This document shows positions 34,883 through 44,115 of a stretch of 64,000 nt of DNA, one piece after another. The notes under the pieces were generated by a model. The model saw only the letters and a program-made list of their open reading frames with translations. It was not told where the DNA came from and ran no database searches. Both the position numbers and the translations under genes were made by a program. The stretch's first letter is position 1. The number at the start of each line of letters is the position of its first letter. The DNA is taken from positions 1,798,001 through 1,862,000 of the forward strand of contig CP025095.1 in the NCBI GenBank assembly GCA_002831545.1. The letters are read 5' to 3'. The DNA is from Streptococcus suis (lineage in GTDB: Bacteria > Bacillota > Bacilli > Lactobacillales > Streptococcaceae).

Positions 34883-34972
34883 TCAAAACCTCATTCTAGA
34901 AATATCCTTCTTATTATACCACAGGCGAAAAATATTTTTGAGACCCAACTGTCGATTCAAAAAATATTTTCT

Positions 34973-36358
34973 CTATAAACGTTGAACAAGCTGACAATTC
35001 TCAACCAGCCATTTTCTGTGCACAACACTCTCAACAAACCGCTGATCATGGGAAATCAGGAGGACACTTCCCTGGTATTCCTGCAAAAATTTCTCCAGAG
35101 CTTCGATGGCTGTAAGGTCCAAATAGTTTGTTGGCTCATCTACTATCAAAAGATTTGCATCCGATAACAAGACCTTGGCCAAGGAAAGCCGAACACGTTC
35201 ACCACCAGACAGATTTGCCACCTTCTGCTGAGCCTTATCGTAAGAGAGTCCCAACATGCCCAATAAATTGAGAACCGTTACCTTATCTTGAAGCGATGTC
35301 GAGCTAGCATTCACAAAGGCTGTTTCTTCTTCATTGAGACTTGTCAAATCTTGGGAGAAATAAGCAATTTTTAATTTTGGATTGTAATAGCCTTCTAATT
35401 CTTTTGAAATCAGTTTCCGAACAAAGCTTGTTTTGCCAGAACCATTTGACCCAACCAAAGCTAGTTTATCCCCAAAAGTCATACCAAGCTGAGGAAAATC
35501 AAATAAATACTTTTCCCCAATCCACAGCTGTCCATCCTGCAAGCGAAAGAGACTGTGAAGACCAGTATCCAAGGCACCTTTCGCTTCCATCTTTACCCAC
35601 GTTTCCTTTCTAGGTTGTTCAACCTTTTCCAAACGCTCCATCCGTTTTTCCAAATGCTTGGCAGTCTTGGCCATAGACTTGGCTTGACTGTCATAGGAAC
35701 CCATCATGGCTTTAACCTTCCACTCAGACGATGAAACACCTTTCTTTCTCTTCCCCATCTTCTGAGCCTTGACCTGACGCTCTTGTTGGGCTTTTTTTAG
35801 TTGAGCGACTTTTTTCTGATAGGCTTCATAGGCCTCCTGCTGTCCTTCTCGCCTAGCCCGGCGACTTTCTACAAATGCCTCGTAATTTCCTATATAAACC
35901 TGAATCTTTCCTTCTTCTAAATGCCAAATGTGACTGGCAATTTGATTGAGAAAATGCCGATCATGACTAACAACCAATAGACTGCCTCGATAGCGTTTGA
36001 TTTGTTTGATTAGCTTTTCCTGGTGTTCTTGATCCAAATTGGCAGTCGGTTCGTCCATGATTAACAACTGTGGTCTTTGTGCAAAAGCCTCTTGAATAGA
36101 CTTCCAAACCTGTTCCCCACCTGAAAGCGAGCTCCTATCCTGTAACTGGGGTACATAGGCCCAGTCTGCTTTTACCTCAATCTGACCAGCAAAATCCCTA
36201 TCCAGTCCCAGTAAGATTTTCAAAAAAGTAGACTTACCAACACCATTATTTCCAACCAAACCAACCTTTTGACCAGCTTGAAGGCTCAACTGCTGGATTG
36301 TAAACAAACTACGTCCCGCAAATTCCTTCTCTAATTGAATACATTTTATCATTTCCAT
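34973..36358 (-). CDS. ABC-F subfamily ATPase (ribosome-protection type)
   Basis: A 461-residue protein with two ABC cassettes and no membrane segment. Cassette 1 is compact: GLVGNNGVGKST, then LSGGEQVWKSIQEAF and LLIMDEPTANLD. A basic linker, KKVAQLKKAQQERQVKAQKMGKRKKG, lies in between. Cassette 2 has LVGSNGSGKTS, LSGGERVRLSLAKVL and LLIVDEPTNYLDL. A short first cassette followed by a long charged linker is the layout of antibiotic-resistance ABC-F factors (Msr, Vga, Lsa) as well as some housekeeping members. The resistance spectrum cannot be read. The ATG follows AGAGGTCTAT. The leader contains a terminator-like hairpin and a small frame, the usual control of resistance ABC-F genes. Confidence 0.85.
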   Translation of the reverse strand: MEMIKCIQLEKEFAGRSLFTIQQLSLQAGQKVGLVGNNGVGKSTFLKILLGLDRDFAGQIEVKADWAYVPQLQDRSSLSGGEQVWKSIQEAFAQRPQLLIMDEPTANLDQEHQEKLIKQIKRYRGSLLVVSHDRHFLNQIASHIWHLEEGKIQVYIGNYEAFVESRRARREGQQEAYEAYQKKVAQLKKAQQERQVKAQKMGKRKKGVSSSEWKVKAMMGSYDSQAKSMAKTAKHLEKRMERLEKVEQPRKETWVKMEAKGALDTGLHSLFRLQDGQLWIGEKYLFDFPQLGMTFGDKLALVGSNGSGKTSFVRKLISKELEGYYNPKLKIAYFSQDLTSLNEEETAFVNASSTSLQDKVTVLNLLGMLGLSYDKAQQKVANLSGGERVRLSLAKVLLSDANLLIVDEPTNYLDLTAIEALEKFLQEYQGSVLLISHDQRFVESVVHRKWLVENCQLVQRL

Positions 36359-36410
36359 ATAGACCTCTTTTCTTCAAAAAAGGGCTTCTATTCTTCAAAA
36401 AATGACACAA

Positions 36411-36435
36411 GAAAAAAGCCATGCAAAACATGACC
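36411..36435 (-). promoter_or_regulatory. Possible transcription attenuator in the ABC-F leader
   Basis: On the minus strand GGTCATG pairs with CATGGC across TTTTG and is followed by six T, a terminator-like hairpin about 50 nt before the ABC-F start. The upstream arm can also pair with ACTTTTTCC (36440s), giving an alternative fold. A leader frame opening at an ATG in the hairpin reads MAFFLCHFLKNRSPF. Ribosome-mediated attenuation is known for this gene class, but it is inferred here. Confidence 0.5.
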
Positions 36436-36501
36436 TTTCCCTATGGAAAAAGTCACACGAATAGTAAGCCCTTATGAGCAGTCTTATCCCTTGTGTTGTC
36501 A

Positions 36502-36772
36502 TTTAGTTTATCTTTTATTACTTCGACGTAAGAGGAAACATCGTTTCCTTATTTCCAACTTCAAACACTCCACTAGATTGTTTGAACTCGCTTTGCCGTA
36601 CTATGTAGAAGTAACTTGCTTCGCAAGTGCTATCTCCAACCTTGTACAGTCACTCGACTGTACAAGCAGCCTGCAACTTTTGGCGCGAACATCATTCGCT
36701 CTATTTACGACCTCCAACAGTCTATTCCTAGACTGTTGGAGCAAGTACTAAAAGCAAAGTAAAAGACTAAAT
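36502..36772. repeat. MITE-like hairpin element (family B, copy 2)
   Basis: Inverted ends: TTTAGTTTATCTTTTATTAC on the left and AAGTACTAAAAGCAAAGTAA on the right. Hairpins in order: GGAAAC/GTTTCC, CTTCAAACA/TGTTTGAA (near 36559-36587, imperfect), ACTTGC/GCAAGT, CTTGTACAGTC/GACTGTACAAG (36640-36665), GCGAA/TTCGC and CCAACAGTC/GACTGTTGG (36713-36739). Compared with copy 1 (15807) it has an additional leading hairpin pair and a different last hairpin. It occupies the gap between the ABC-F leader and yycJ. Confidence 0.75.
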
Positions 36773-36888
36773 TATCAAATAATTGATTTTCAACAAGTTT
36801 TAAGAACGACTAATAAGTATCTTAATTATTCATGTAACTTCACCTCACGTATTTTATATATTTATTCTAAACAAGTTCAATGAATTTG

Positions 36889-37692
36889 TCAAATCTTGGT
36901 CAAGGGAGTCGCTGTGTCTGGCGATGTGTCATAGACTTGGAAATCCACTCCAACTCCTAAATCAGCCTGCGCCAACTGATTAACCATGGTCATGTGGGCC
37001 AATTCCTTGATATTGTTTTCCTTTGACAAATGCCCTAGGTAAATCTTTTTGGTCCGATTTCCCAACGAGCGAATCATGGCGTCAGCTCCATCTTCGTTAC
37101 AAAGATGGCCCTTATCGGATAGAATCCGTTGCTTCAAATTCCATGAATAAGAACCCGAGCGCAAAATTTCAATATCATGGTTCGATTCAATCAAATAAGC
37201 ATCGGCATTTTCTACAATTCCAACCATGCGGTCACTGACATAGCCTGTATCCGTCAATATAACAAAGGATTTGTCATCCTTCATAAAACGGTAAAATTGC
37301 GGACATGCAGCATCGTGACTAACTCCAAAGGACTCAATGTCTAGGTCGCCAAAAGTCTTCATAGCACCCAATTCGAAGATATGTTTTTGAGCCACATCAA
37401 TCTTGCCCAATTTGCTCTCCATAGCCTGCCAGGTCAATTCATTGGCATAAATGTCCATCCCATACTTACGTGCTAAAACACCGATACCATGGATGTGATC
37501 ACTATGTTCATGCGTTACCAGGATAGCATCAATATCCTCAGGCTTTCGGTCAATTTCCGCCAAAAGACTGGTAATCTTTTTCCCTGATAAGCCAGCATCC
37601 ACTAAGATTTTCTTTTTATCTGTTTCCAAGTAAAAACAATTCCCGCTGGACCCCGAAGCTAAAATACTATAATTAAAACCTTTTCCGATCAT
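36889..37692 (-). CDS. yycJ: YycJ/VicX metallo-beta-lactamase-fold hydrolase
   Basis: A 267-residue MBL-fold exonuclease-type protein. The metal site is seen as VTHEHSDHIHG (HxHxDH), with VSHDAACP, ILTDTGYVSDRM and a late YLGHLSKENN. It begins after a purine-rich site 6 nt downstream of vicK, so it is the third gene of the vicRKX operon. Relatives (WalJ/YycJ) are tied to coordination of replication and cell division rather than to signalling itself. Full length for the family. Confidence 0.93.
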   Translation of the reverse strand: MIGKGFNYSILASGSSGNCFYLETDKKKILVDAGLSGKKITSLLAEIDRKPEDIDAILVTHEHSDHIHGIGVLARKYGMDIYANELTWQAMESKLGKIDVAQKHIFELGAMKTFGDLDIESFGVSHDAACPQFYRFMKDDKSFVILTDTGYVSDRMVGIVENADAYLIESNHDIEILRSGSYSWNLKQRILSDKGHLCNEDGADAMIRSLGNRTKKIYLGHLSKENNIKELAHMTMVNQLAQADLGVGVDFQVYDTSPDTATPLTKI

Positions 37693-37698
37693 ATTCTC

Positions 37699-39048
37699 CT
37701 ATTCTTCCTCATCTGAATCATCCCACTCATCTAGTGCGATGTCCTTGCTGTACGGCAAGACAATTGTAAACGTTGAGCCATGACCATATTCGCTTTTAGC
37801 CCAGATAAAGCCCTTATGTTGTTTTACGATTTCTTTTGCAATAGCTAAACCAAGACCTGTACCACCTTGGGCACGAGATCGTGCCTTGTCCACGCGATAG
37901 AATCGGTCAAAAATTCTAGGTAAATCTGCTTTCGGAATCCCCAGACCTTCGTCTGAGACGGACACAATCAACTGGCTATCTGTGGTCTTCATGCTGAAGG
38001 TAATTGTCCCGCCGTCTGGCGAATATTTAATGGCATTATTTAAGATATTATCCAAAACCTGAGTCATCTTATCTGTATCAATCTCAACCCAAATAGGACT
38101 GATTTGATAGTCACGAACAATCGTATAGACCTTATCAGAATCAGCATTTTTCATTTGGTCAAAACGGTTAAGAATAAAGGTCACAAAAGCAGTAAAGTTT
38201 ATCAGTTCGACATCTATCTGACCAACCTGATTATCAATGCGCGATAAACTTAGGAGGTCTGTAATCATCCGCATCATGCGGTTGGTCTCATCTAAGGATA
38301 CCTTAACAAAACTCGGTGCAACAGACTCCGTTAGCGCTCCCTCATCCAGAGCCTCTAGATAGGATTTGACGGAAGTCAATGGCGTACGCAATTCATGACT
38401 CACATTTGACACAAACAGCCTACGTTCCCGTTCTTCCTTGGCCTGCTCGGTCATATCATGTAAGACGACAACCAAGCCAGAAATCAGACCACTCTCACTA
38501 CGAATCGTGGCAAAATTAGCGCGTAAAGTCAGAAATTCTTCGTTTTCATTGGTGTGATCAATCACAATCTCAGGTGTCTGAGCCAACAAATCTCTCAATG
38601 TGTAACGATCTGATAAATCTAAAACCTCGAGCAGGTGATACTGCTCCTGCTTTTGGCTAGAAAGCCCCAACTGTTTCTGGGCCATATCGTTAATCATGAT
38701 GATCCGTCCGATACGGTCTGTAGCAATAACACCGTCACTCATATAGGACAAGATGGAAGTCAGACGCGTCTTTTCTTGTTCTAAATTATCATGAGTTAAG
38801 CGGATGACCTCGGACAGATCATTAAGAGAATTCGCCATGTCTGTGATTTCAGGACTTCCCCTCATGTCTAACACATCTGCATAATTCCCCTCAATTAAGG
38901 CGTTGACTTTTTGATTGAGTTGTTTAATTTGCTTATTATCCCGATAGTTTTCAATCAAAAGGACCGTCAGAGCAATTAGAAAGCCAATCAAAATGACAAC
39001 AAACCAAAATTCTGCCGTGGTCATTAAATAACGTAATTGATTAATCAT
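37699..39048 (-). CDS. vicK: Sensor histidine kinase VicK (WalK)
   Basis: A 449-residue kinase with one N-terminal membrane helix ([18 protein letters not shown]) and no large extracellular loop, the streptococcal form of WalK. Then come HAMP (about residues 35-85), PAS ([18 protein letters not shown]), HisKA with the phosphorylated His in [21 protein letters not shown], and the HATPase with [33 protein letters not shown] and [13 protein letters not shown]. It phosphorylates VicR to control cell-wall hydrolases and division. It overlaps vicR by 8 nt. Confidence 0.96.
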   Translation of the reverse strand: MINQLRYLMTTAEFWFVVILIGFLIALTVLLIENYRDNKQIKQLNQKVNALIEGNYADVLDMRGSPEITDMANSLNDLSEVIRLTHDNLEQEKTRLTSILSYMSDGVIATDRIGRIIMINDMAQKQLGLSSQKQEQYHLLEVLDLSDRYTLRDLLAQTPEIVIDHTNENEEFLTLRANFATIRSESGLISGLVVVLHDMTEQAKEERERRLFVSNVSHELRTPLTSVKSYLEALDEGALTESVAPSFVKVSLDETNRMMRMITDLLSLSRIDNQVGQIDVELINFTAFVTFILNRFDQMKNADSDKVYTIVRDYQISPIWVEIDTDKMTQVLDNILNNAIKYSPDGGTITFSMKTTDSQLIVSVSDEGLGIPKADLPRIFDRFYRVDKARSRAQGGTGLGLAIAKEIVKQHKGFIWAKSEYGHGSTFTIVLPYSKDIALDEWDDSDEEE

Positions 39049-39745
39049 TTCCTTTTATAAAATATCCCACTCCGCGACGAGTAAGAATGTATTCTGGTCT
39101 GCTTGGTGTATCTTCAATCTTCTCACGCAGACGACGAATCGTTACATCCACCGTGCGGACATCACCAAAGTAATCATAACCCCAAACTGTTTCCAATAGA
39201 TGTTCTCGAGTCATAACCTGACCTAAGTGTTTGGCCAGATGGTGGAGCAATTCAAACTCACGATGGGTCAGCTCCAGCTCTTTGCCATGCTTCTTAGCGA
39301 CAAACGCATCAGGCAGAATGACCAAATCGCCAATCACCAACTCTGGAGTTCCTATTGACTCAATATTTGTCTGCGTCTCTGCCAATTCACTACGACGAAG
39401 AAGAGCCTTAACACGCGCCTGCAATTCGCGATTAGAGAAGGGCTTGGTCACATAATCATCCGCCCCGATTTCAAGCCCGATAACCTTATCAAATTCGCTA
39501 TCTTTAGCAGATAACATCAAGATTGGAACATTGCTGGTCTTACGAATCGTTCGAGCAACCTCTAGTCCGTCCAATTCTGGCAGCATCAAGTCCAAAATGA
39601 CAATGTCAGGAAACTCAGCCTCAAACACTTCCAAGGCTTCACGTCCATCGAAAGCTGTCACAACTTCATATCCCTCACGAGTCATATTAAACTTAATAAT
39701 ATCTGAGATTGGTTTTTCATCATCTACAATTAATATTTTTTTCAT
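39041..39745 (-). CDS. vicR: Response regulator VicR (WalR)
   Basis: A 234-residue OmpR/PhoB-class regulator. Receiver: [16 protein letters not shown], the phospho-acceptor in [19 protein letters not shown] and [11 protein letters not shown]. The winged helix ends with [34 protein letters not shown]. It is first in the vicRK-yycJ operon and is usually essential in streptococci, controlling murein hydrolases such as PcsB. A minus-strand TATAAT at about 39777-39782 lies about 30 nt upstream; a strong -35 is not obvious. It is divergent from the amino-acid transporter operon. Confidence 0.97.
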   Translation of the reverse strand: MKKILIVDDEKPISDIIKFNMTREGYEVVTAFDGREALEVFEAEFPDIVILDLMLPELDGLEVARTIRKTSNVPILMLSAKDSEFDKVIGLEIGADDYVTKPFSNRELQARVKALLRRSELAETQTNIESIGTPELVIGDLVILPDAFVAKKHGKELELTHREFELLHHLAKHLGQVMTREHLLETVWGYDYFGDVRTVDVTIRRLREKIEDTPSRPEYILTRRGVGYFIKGND

Positions 39746-39873
39746 TAGTATCTTACCTTTGCTTTATTTCTTCTATTATATCAGACTTACCTAAAAAATT
39801 CATATTTCAAAACCACCTGACACAGCTATGTCACATTTTATTACATACAATACATTAAATTGTCAGAATTTAC

Positions 39874-39902
39874 TTGACATTGTATATAGGCAATGCTAAG
39901 AT
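39874..39902 (+). promoter_or_regulatory. Promoter of the amino-acid ABC transporter operon
   Basis: TTGACA (39874-39879) and TAAGAT (39897-39902) are 17 nt apart. An inverted repeat CATTG/CAATG (39878-39895) spans the spacer and could be an operator. Upstream, GACACAGCTATGTC near 39820 is a second palindrome, shared with the divergent vicR side. Confidence 0.7.
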
Positions 39903-39938
39903 GGGAATACCTAAAAAACACTATGCAAGGAGAATTTT

Positions 39939-40700
39939 ATGGCTTTAGTAGAATTTAAAGATGTCAACAAATACTATGGCGACTACCACGCCCTACGCAA
40001 TATCAACTTGGAATTCGAACCTGGACAGGTTGTCGTTCTCCTTGGACCTTCCGGATCCGGAAAATCTACTCTCATTCGCACGATTAACGGTTTAGAAGCA
40101 ATTGATGAAGGAACACTCATCGTCAATGGGCATGATATTTCCTCTACTTCTATCAAAGAGCTCGTATCACTTCGCAAAGAAGTTGGCATGGTTTTCCAGC
40201 ATTTCAACCTTTACCCACACAAAACCGTGTTAGAAAATGTTACTTTAGCACCGATTAAGGTTTTGGGAATCGATAAGGCTACAGCTGAAAAAACTGCTCA
40301 AAAGTATCTTGAGTTTGTTAACCTCTGGGATCGGAAGGATTCCTACCCTGCTATGCTATCCGGAGGCCAAAAACAACGTGTCGCCATCGCTCGCGGCTTA
40401 GCTATGAAACCTGAGCTTCTACTCTTCGATGAACCAACATCTGCCTTGGACCCAGAAACTATCGGCGATGTACTTGCAGTTATGCAAAAATTGGCACGTG
40501 ACGGGATGAACATGATTGTCGTAACACACGAAATGGGCTTTGCTCGTGAAGTAGCTGATCGCATCATCTTCATGGCTGAGGGAGAAGTTTTAGTTGATAC
40601 AACAGATGTGAATGGCTTCTTTGACAATCCGACAGAGCCTCGTGCCCAACAATTCCTCAGCAAGATTATCAACCACGAATCTGACAAAGTAAAACTCTAG
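39939..40700 (+). CDS. glnQ: Polar amino-acid ABC transporter ATP-binding protein (GlnQ-like)
   Basis: A 253-residue ATPase with Walker A LLGPSGSGKSTLIRTINGLE, Q-loop MVFQHFNLYPHKTVLENV, signature MLSGGQKQRVAIARGLA, Walker B LLLFDEPTSALDPE and the H-loop VVTHEM. FNLYPHKTVLENV is typical of the polar amino-acid uptake class. It is first of a four-gene operon encoding a binding protein and two permeases. Glutamine or glutamate/aspartate is the probable substrate class, from family resemblance only. It begins after AAGGAGAATTTT. Confidence 0.92.
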   Translation: MALVEFKDVNKYYGDYHALRNINLEFEPGQVVVLLGPSGSGKSTLIRTINGLEAIDEGTLIVNGHDISSTSIKELVSLRKEVGMVFQHFNLYPHKTVLENVTLAPIKVLGIDKATAEKTAQKYLEFVNLWDRKDSYPAMLSGGQKQRVAIARGLAMKPELLLFDEPTSALDPETIGDVLAVMQKLARDGMNMIVVTHEMGFAREVADRIIFMAEGEVLVDTTDVNGFFDNPTEPRAQQFLSKIINHESDKVKL

Positions 40701-40710
40701 GAGGAAGTCT

Positions 40711-41550
40711 ATGGATAAGAAAAAAATCAACATTTTCTTTGCAATTAGATTATTGGTCTTTGGACTTATTCTTCTCGTTTTCGCAAAACAACCAGTAGCT
40801 CAAACAGAAACACCCGCATCCATTACCAATAGTGATCAAGTTCAAACTATCATCGATAGAGGCGTGCTCCGCGTCGGAGTGAAACAGGACGTCCCAAACT
40901 TTGGCTACAAGAACCCTGATACTGGTGAATTTGAGGGAATGGAGATTGACATTGCTCGTAAAATTGCAGATGAATTAGGTGTAGAGATCGAATTTACTCC
41001 CGTTACAGCGCAAACCCGAGGACCACTCTTAGATAACGGTCAAGTGGATATGGTCATCGCAACTTTTACCATCACTGAGGAACGTAAACTCCTCTACAAT
41101 TTCACAACTCCTTACTACACAGATGCCGTTGGCTTCTTGGTCAATAAGGATAGTGGAATTAAGACATTTACCGACCTGGATGGAAAGACAATCGGTGTAG
41201 CTCAGGGTTCCATTACACGTACCCTCATCTCTGAACTAGCAGACAAATATGGTATCTCTGTCAATTTTGCAGAGCTTGGTTCTTATCCAGAACTCTCTGT
41301 CTCGCTACGTGCTCACCGTACAGACGCATTTTCAGTAGACCAATCTATCCTTTCTGGGTATATCAGCTCTAAATCTGAACTCATGGACTTTAGCTTCTCA
41401 GCTTCTGACTATGGAATTGTTACTAAATTATCTAACAAAGACCTTAACGACTACTTAAATAGTCTCGTAGAAAAATGGACTGTCGATGGTAGCCTACAGA
41501 GCATCTATGATGCCTATGGCCTCAAACCAGTCACAGAAACTGACGAATAG
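40711..41550 (+). CDS. Amino-acid ABC transporter substrate-binding protein
   Basis: A 279-residue family 3 solute-binding protein: VLRVGVKQDVPNFGYKNPDTGEFEGMEIDIARKIADELG, IATFTITEERKLLYNFTTPYY and KTIGVAQGSITRT are its classic blocks. The N-terminus has a hydrophobic segment (IRLLVFGLILLVFA) but no cysteine, so it is not a lipoprotein. It must be held by the uncleaved helix or released after cleavage near VAQTE. Most Gram-positive partners are lipoproteins, which makes this one mildly unusual. It is 10 nt after the ATPase gene, after TAGGAGGAAG. Confidence 0.9.
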   Translation: MDKKKINIFFAIRLLVFGLILLVFAKQPVAQTETPASITNSDQVQTIIDRGVLRVGVKQDVPNFGYKNPDTGEFEGMEIDIARKIADELGVEIEFTPVTAQTRGPLLDNGQVDMVIATFTITEERKLLYNFTTPYYTDAVGFLVNKDSGIKTFTDLDGKTIGVAQGSITRTLISELADKYGISVNFAELGSYPELSVSLRAHRTDAFSVDQSILSGYISSKSELMDFSFSASDYGIVTKLSNKDLNDYLNSLVEKWTVDGSLQSIYDAYGLKPVTETDE

Positions 41551-41564
41551 AAAGGTGAAACAAT

Positions 41565-42263
41565 ATGACAGTTTTAACAACTAGTCCTTACGCTTGGGAG
41601 AATTGGGTCAGTTATTTCAAGGATTTTCCAACCTTTTTCCAAGGTTTTCTCTTTACCTTAGCCATTTCTGTCGGTGCCTTTATCATGGCCATGTTTTTAG
41701 GAATTGTCTTTGGTAGTCTCTCTTCAAGTAAAAATAAAGTTTTAAAAATCATCGCACGTGTCTATGTTGAATACTATCAGAACACGCCGCCGTTGGTTCA
41801 GTTCATGATTGTTTATTATGGACTTCCACTGATTTCAAACTATGTTCTCATGCCGTCCATCTACTGGACAGCTGTTATCTGCGTGGGACTCTATCACGGT
41901 GCCTATATCGCAGAGGTCATTCGTGCAGGGATTGAGGCTGTGCCTACTGGGCAAACTGAAGCCGCACTCTCACAAGGATTTACTCAGGCTGAAACCATGC
42001 GGATTATCATTTTGCCACAGGCCATTCCAACAATCCTACCTCCATTAACTAACCAAGTAGTAAACTTGATTAAGAATACGGCTACTGTTGCCATCATTTC
42101 TGGAGCTGATATTATGTTTATGACAAAATCTTGGTCTGCTATGAATGCCAACTACATTCCAGCCTTTGCTGGTGCTGCTTTCCTTTACTTCATCATGTGC
42201 TTCCCTGTTGCAAGCTGGGGACGTCGCATTGAAGAAAAGAATAAGTCAGCTTTTTCACACTAG
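41565..42263 (+). CDS. Amino-acid ABC transporter permease 1
   Basis: A 232-residue His/Glu/Gln/Arg-type permease with about five membrane helices. The family core QNTPPLVQFMIVYYGLP is followed by GAYIAEVIRAGIEAVPTGQTEAALSQGFTQAETMRIIILPQAIPTILPPLTNQVVNLIKNTA, the EAA loop that contacts the ATPase. It starts 14 nt after the binding-protein gene. It pairs with the next gene as a heterodimeric channel. Confidence 0.92.
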   Translation: MTVLTTSPYAWENWVSYFKDFPTFFQGFLFTLAISVGAFIMAMFLGIVFGSLSSSKNKVLKIIARVYVEYYQNTPPLVQFMIVYYGLPLISNYVLMPSIYWTAVICVGLYHGAYIAEVIRAGIEAVPTGQTEAALSQGFTQAETMRIIILPQAIPTILPPLTNQVVNLIKNTATVAIISGADIMFMTKSWSAMNANYIPAFAGAAFLYFIMCFPVASWGRRIEEKNKSAFSH

Positions 42264-42277
42264 AAGGAGGTTAAACG

Positions 42278-42937
42278 ATGAATTATGTTTTAGAATTACT
42301 CAAACCTTCAACCTTCCAACTCTTGTGGAATGGTCTGAAGCTAACCCTCTATATCTCCAGCATTTCCGTGGTCTTTTCTGTCCTGTTTGGGATGATTTTG
42401 GCCATTATGCGAAATGGTAAAAATCCACTATTCAAGTGGATTGCGACAATCTATATCGAGTTTGTACGAAACGTGCCTAACTTGCTTTGGATTTTCACGG
42501 TCTTCTTGGTCTTCCAAATGAAGTCAACGCCTGCTGGCATCACTGCTTTTACTATTTTTACCACGGCAGCCATGGCCGAGATTATCCGTGGTGGCCTCAA
42601 CGCTATCGGACCAGGTCAGACTGAAGCTGGCTTGTCACAGGGATTTACCCCGGTACAAATCATGGTCTATATCATCATGCCGCAAGCCATTCGCAAGATG
42701 TTGCCAGCCATCATCTCACAGATTGTGACGGTCATCAAGGACACTAGTTTCCTCTACTCCGTTATCGCCCTGCAAGAACTCTTCGGTTCGAGTCAAATCC
42801 TCATGGGACGCTACTTTGAGGCGGAGCAAGTTTTTGCTCTCTATCTCATGGTTGCTCTGATTTACTTCAGTATCAACTTTGCTATTTCAAGCCTATCACG
42901 TTATGTAGCTAAGTCTTGGGCGAGTAGTATTGAATAA
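42278..42937 (+). CDS. Amino-acid ABC transporter permease 2
   Basis: A 219-residue permease of the same class, with EFVRNVPNLLWIFTVFL and the EAA loop TTAAMAEIIRGGLNAIGPGQTEAGLSQGFTPVQIMVYIIMPQAIRKMLPAI. It begins after AGAAGGAGGTTAAACG, 14 nt after permease 1. Full length. It is the last gene of the operon; a terminator follows within 10-40 nt. Confidence 0.92.
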   Translation: MNYVLELLKPSTFQLLWNGLKLTLYISSISVVFSVLFGMILAIMRNGKNPLFKWIATIYIEFVRNVPNLLWIFTVFLVFQMKSTPAGITAFTIFTTAAMAEIIRGGLNAIGPGQTEAGLSQGFTPVQIMVYIIMPQAIRKMLPAIISQIVTVIKDTSFLYSVIALQELFGSSQILMGRYFEAEQVFALYLMVALIYFSINFAISSLSRYVAKSWASSIE

Positions 42938-42945
42938 ATAATCTG

Positions 42946-42983
42946 AACCAGTTTTCTCGAGAAAGCTGGTTTTATGATATAAT
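42946..42983 (+). terminator. Operon terminator followed by the acyltransferase -10 box
   Basis: AACCAGTTTTCTC pairs with GAGAAAGCTGGTT (42946-42971), then TTTA. The extended -10 TGATATAAT (42975-42983) of the next gene overlaps the tail of the terminator. Confidence 0.72.
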
Positions 42984-43059
42984 CAAAGAAAATGTACTCA
43001 AACCATTTTGGAAATGCCTCTGTTCCCAAATAGTTTAGAGTTAAATAAAGGAGAAACTT

Positions 43060-44102
43060 ATGAAACGACTCATCTATATTGACCAGCTGAAAGGATTTGG
43101 AATTTTAGCTGTCTTATTTCTGCATACAGTCGGTTATATCCGAAACGCTCTTCCATATACCGATATCCCTCTTTGGCGACTAGAAGCCTGGCTACACTCT
43201 TTCCTTATGCCATTTTTTGTATTTGTCAGTGGCTTTAGTTTCTATCATTTTTACCTAAAACCAAAACCTAGAAATAATACTTATATATATATATATATAT
43301 ATATCGACTGTTGCAAATATACGCAGTCTTTGGCAGTAGTATTGTAATTAGCAAAATCCTCTTTTCAAGTTACACTGTTGATAAAATACAACCTAGTCAC
43401 CTCGTTTCTAATTTTCTCCTGCCAGATACATCTATGTGGTATATTTGGTTTTTAATCCTTATGGCCTCCGCAACTCTTATTCTCCATCGGTTGCAACTAA
43501 CAGAACCAGTTTCACTGATTTGCATTGGTCTTTTTACACTATTTGCTGTCCTATGGGGTGGTCCATTAAATATCAGTCAGTTACCAATTGGGTTACAACA
43601 CCTGACTTCTTTACCACTATTTTATTTTTTAGGTATTTATTTTGCCAAGAAAGAAATTCACAAGAAAATGGTTAGACAGACCGTTTTTCACAGTTTAGCC
43701 GGTCTGGTCACCGTCTTCTATCTCATCTATTTACAGTCCTACCAAACCTACCCAAGTCAGCACCTGCCATTTCACACCTTCCTACGATATGCAAACGGAC
43801 TAGCTATGACCTACCTGATTGTTTCTATCATAATCACTCTGGAAGGAAGATTACCCTCTATTATAGCTTGGTTTGGCCAGTATTCACTTTACTTCTATCT
43901 GGTACATACCTACATCCTGACAATTATTACTCTTTTCATAAAGAAATATTTTATAGATTTTTCTACACCTCTGCTGCTCATAAGTTTTGGATTACTTCTT
44001 ATCATCAACACCCTAGCCTTGTTTATCGTTAAAAGGATTCCTATACTGGATAAAGTATTTCAAGGGAAGGTGATTTCCTACCCTCAAAAGAAGCACGAAT
44101 AG
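43060..44102 (+). pseudogene. Acyltransferase-3 family membrane protein, off-frame at a (TA)11 tract
   Basis: The first frame (43060-43347, 95 codons) opens MKRLIYIDQLKGFGILAVLF with the acyltransferase-3 R/H-type start and two helices, then reads through the TA tract as alternating Tyr-Ile and stops. The rest of the protein is intact in another frame, from about 43305 to 44102: RLLQIYAVFGSSIVISKIL, then seven or so helices to IVKRIPILDKVFQGK. The two are out of register by two bases: losing one TA unit (or gaining two) restores about 346 residues. The family transfers acyl groups such as acetyl to surface sugars. It is better viewed as a phase-variable gene in the off state than as a dead gene, though only one state is visible. 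Confidence 0.85.
43282..43304. repeat. (TA)11 dinucleotide tract inside a coding region
   Basis: Eleven uninterrupted TA units followed by T, inside the acyltransferase coding sequence at about codon 75. Such tracts change length by replication slippage. Here a change of one unit down or two up restores the frame, while the present length ends the protein 15 codons after the tract. Confidence 0.92.
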
Positions 44103-44115
44103 CATGTGGTACTGC

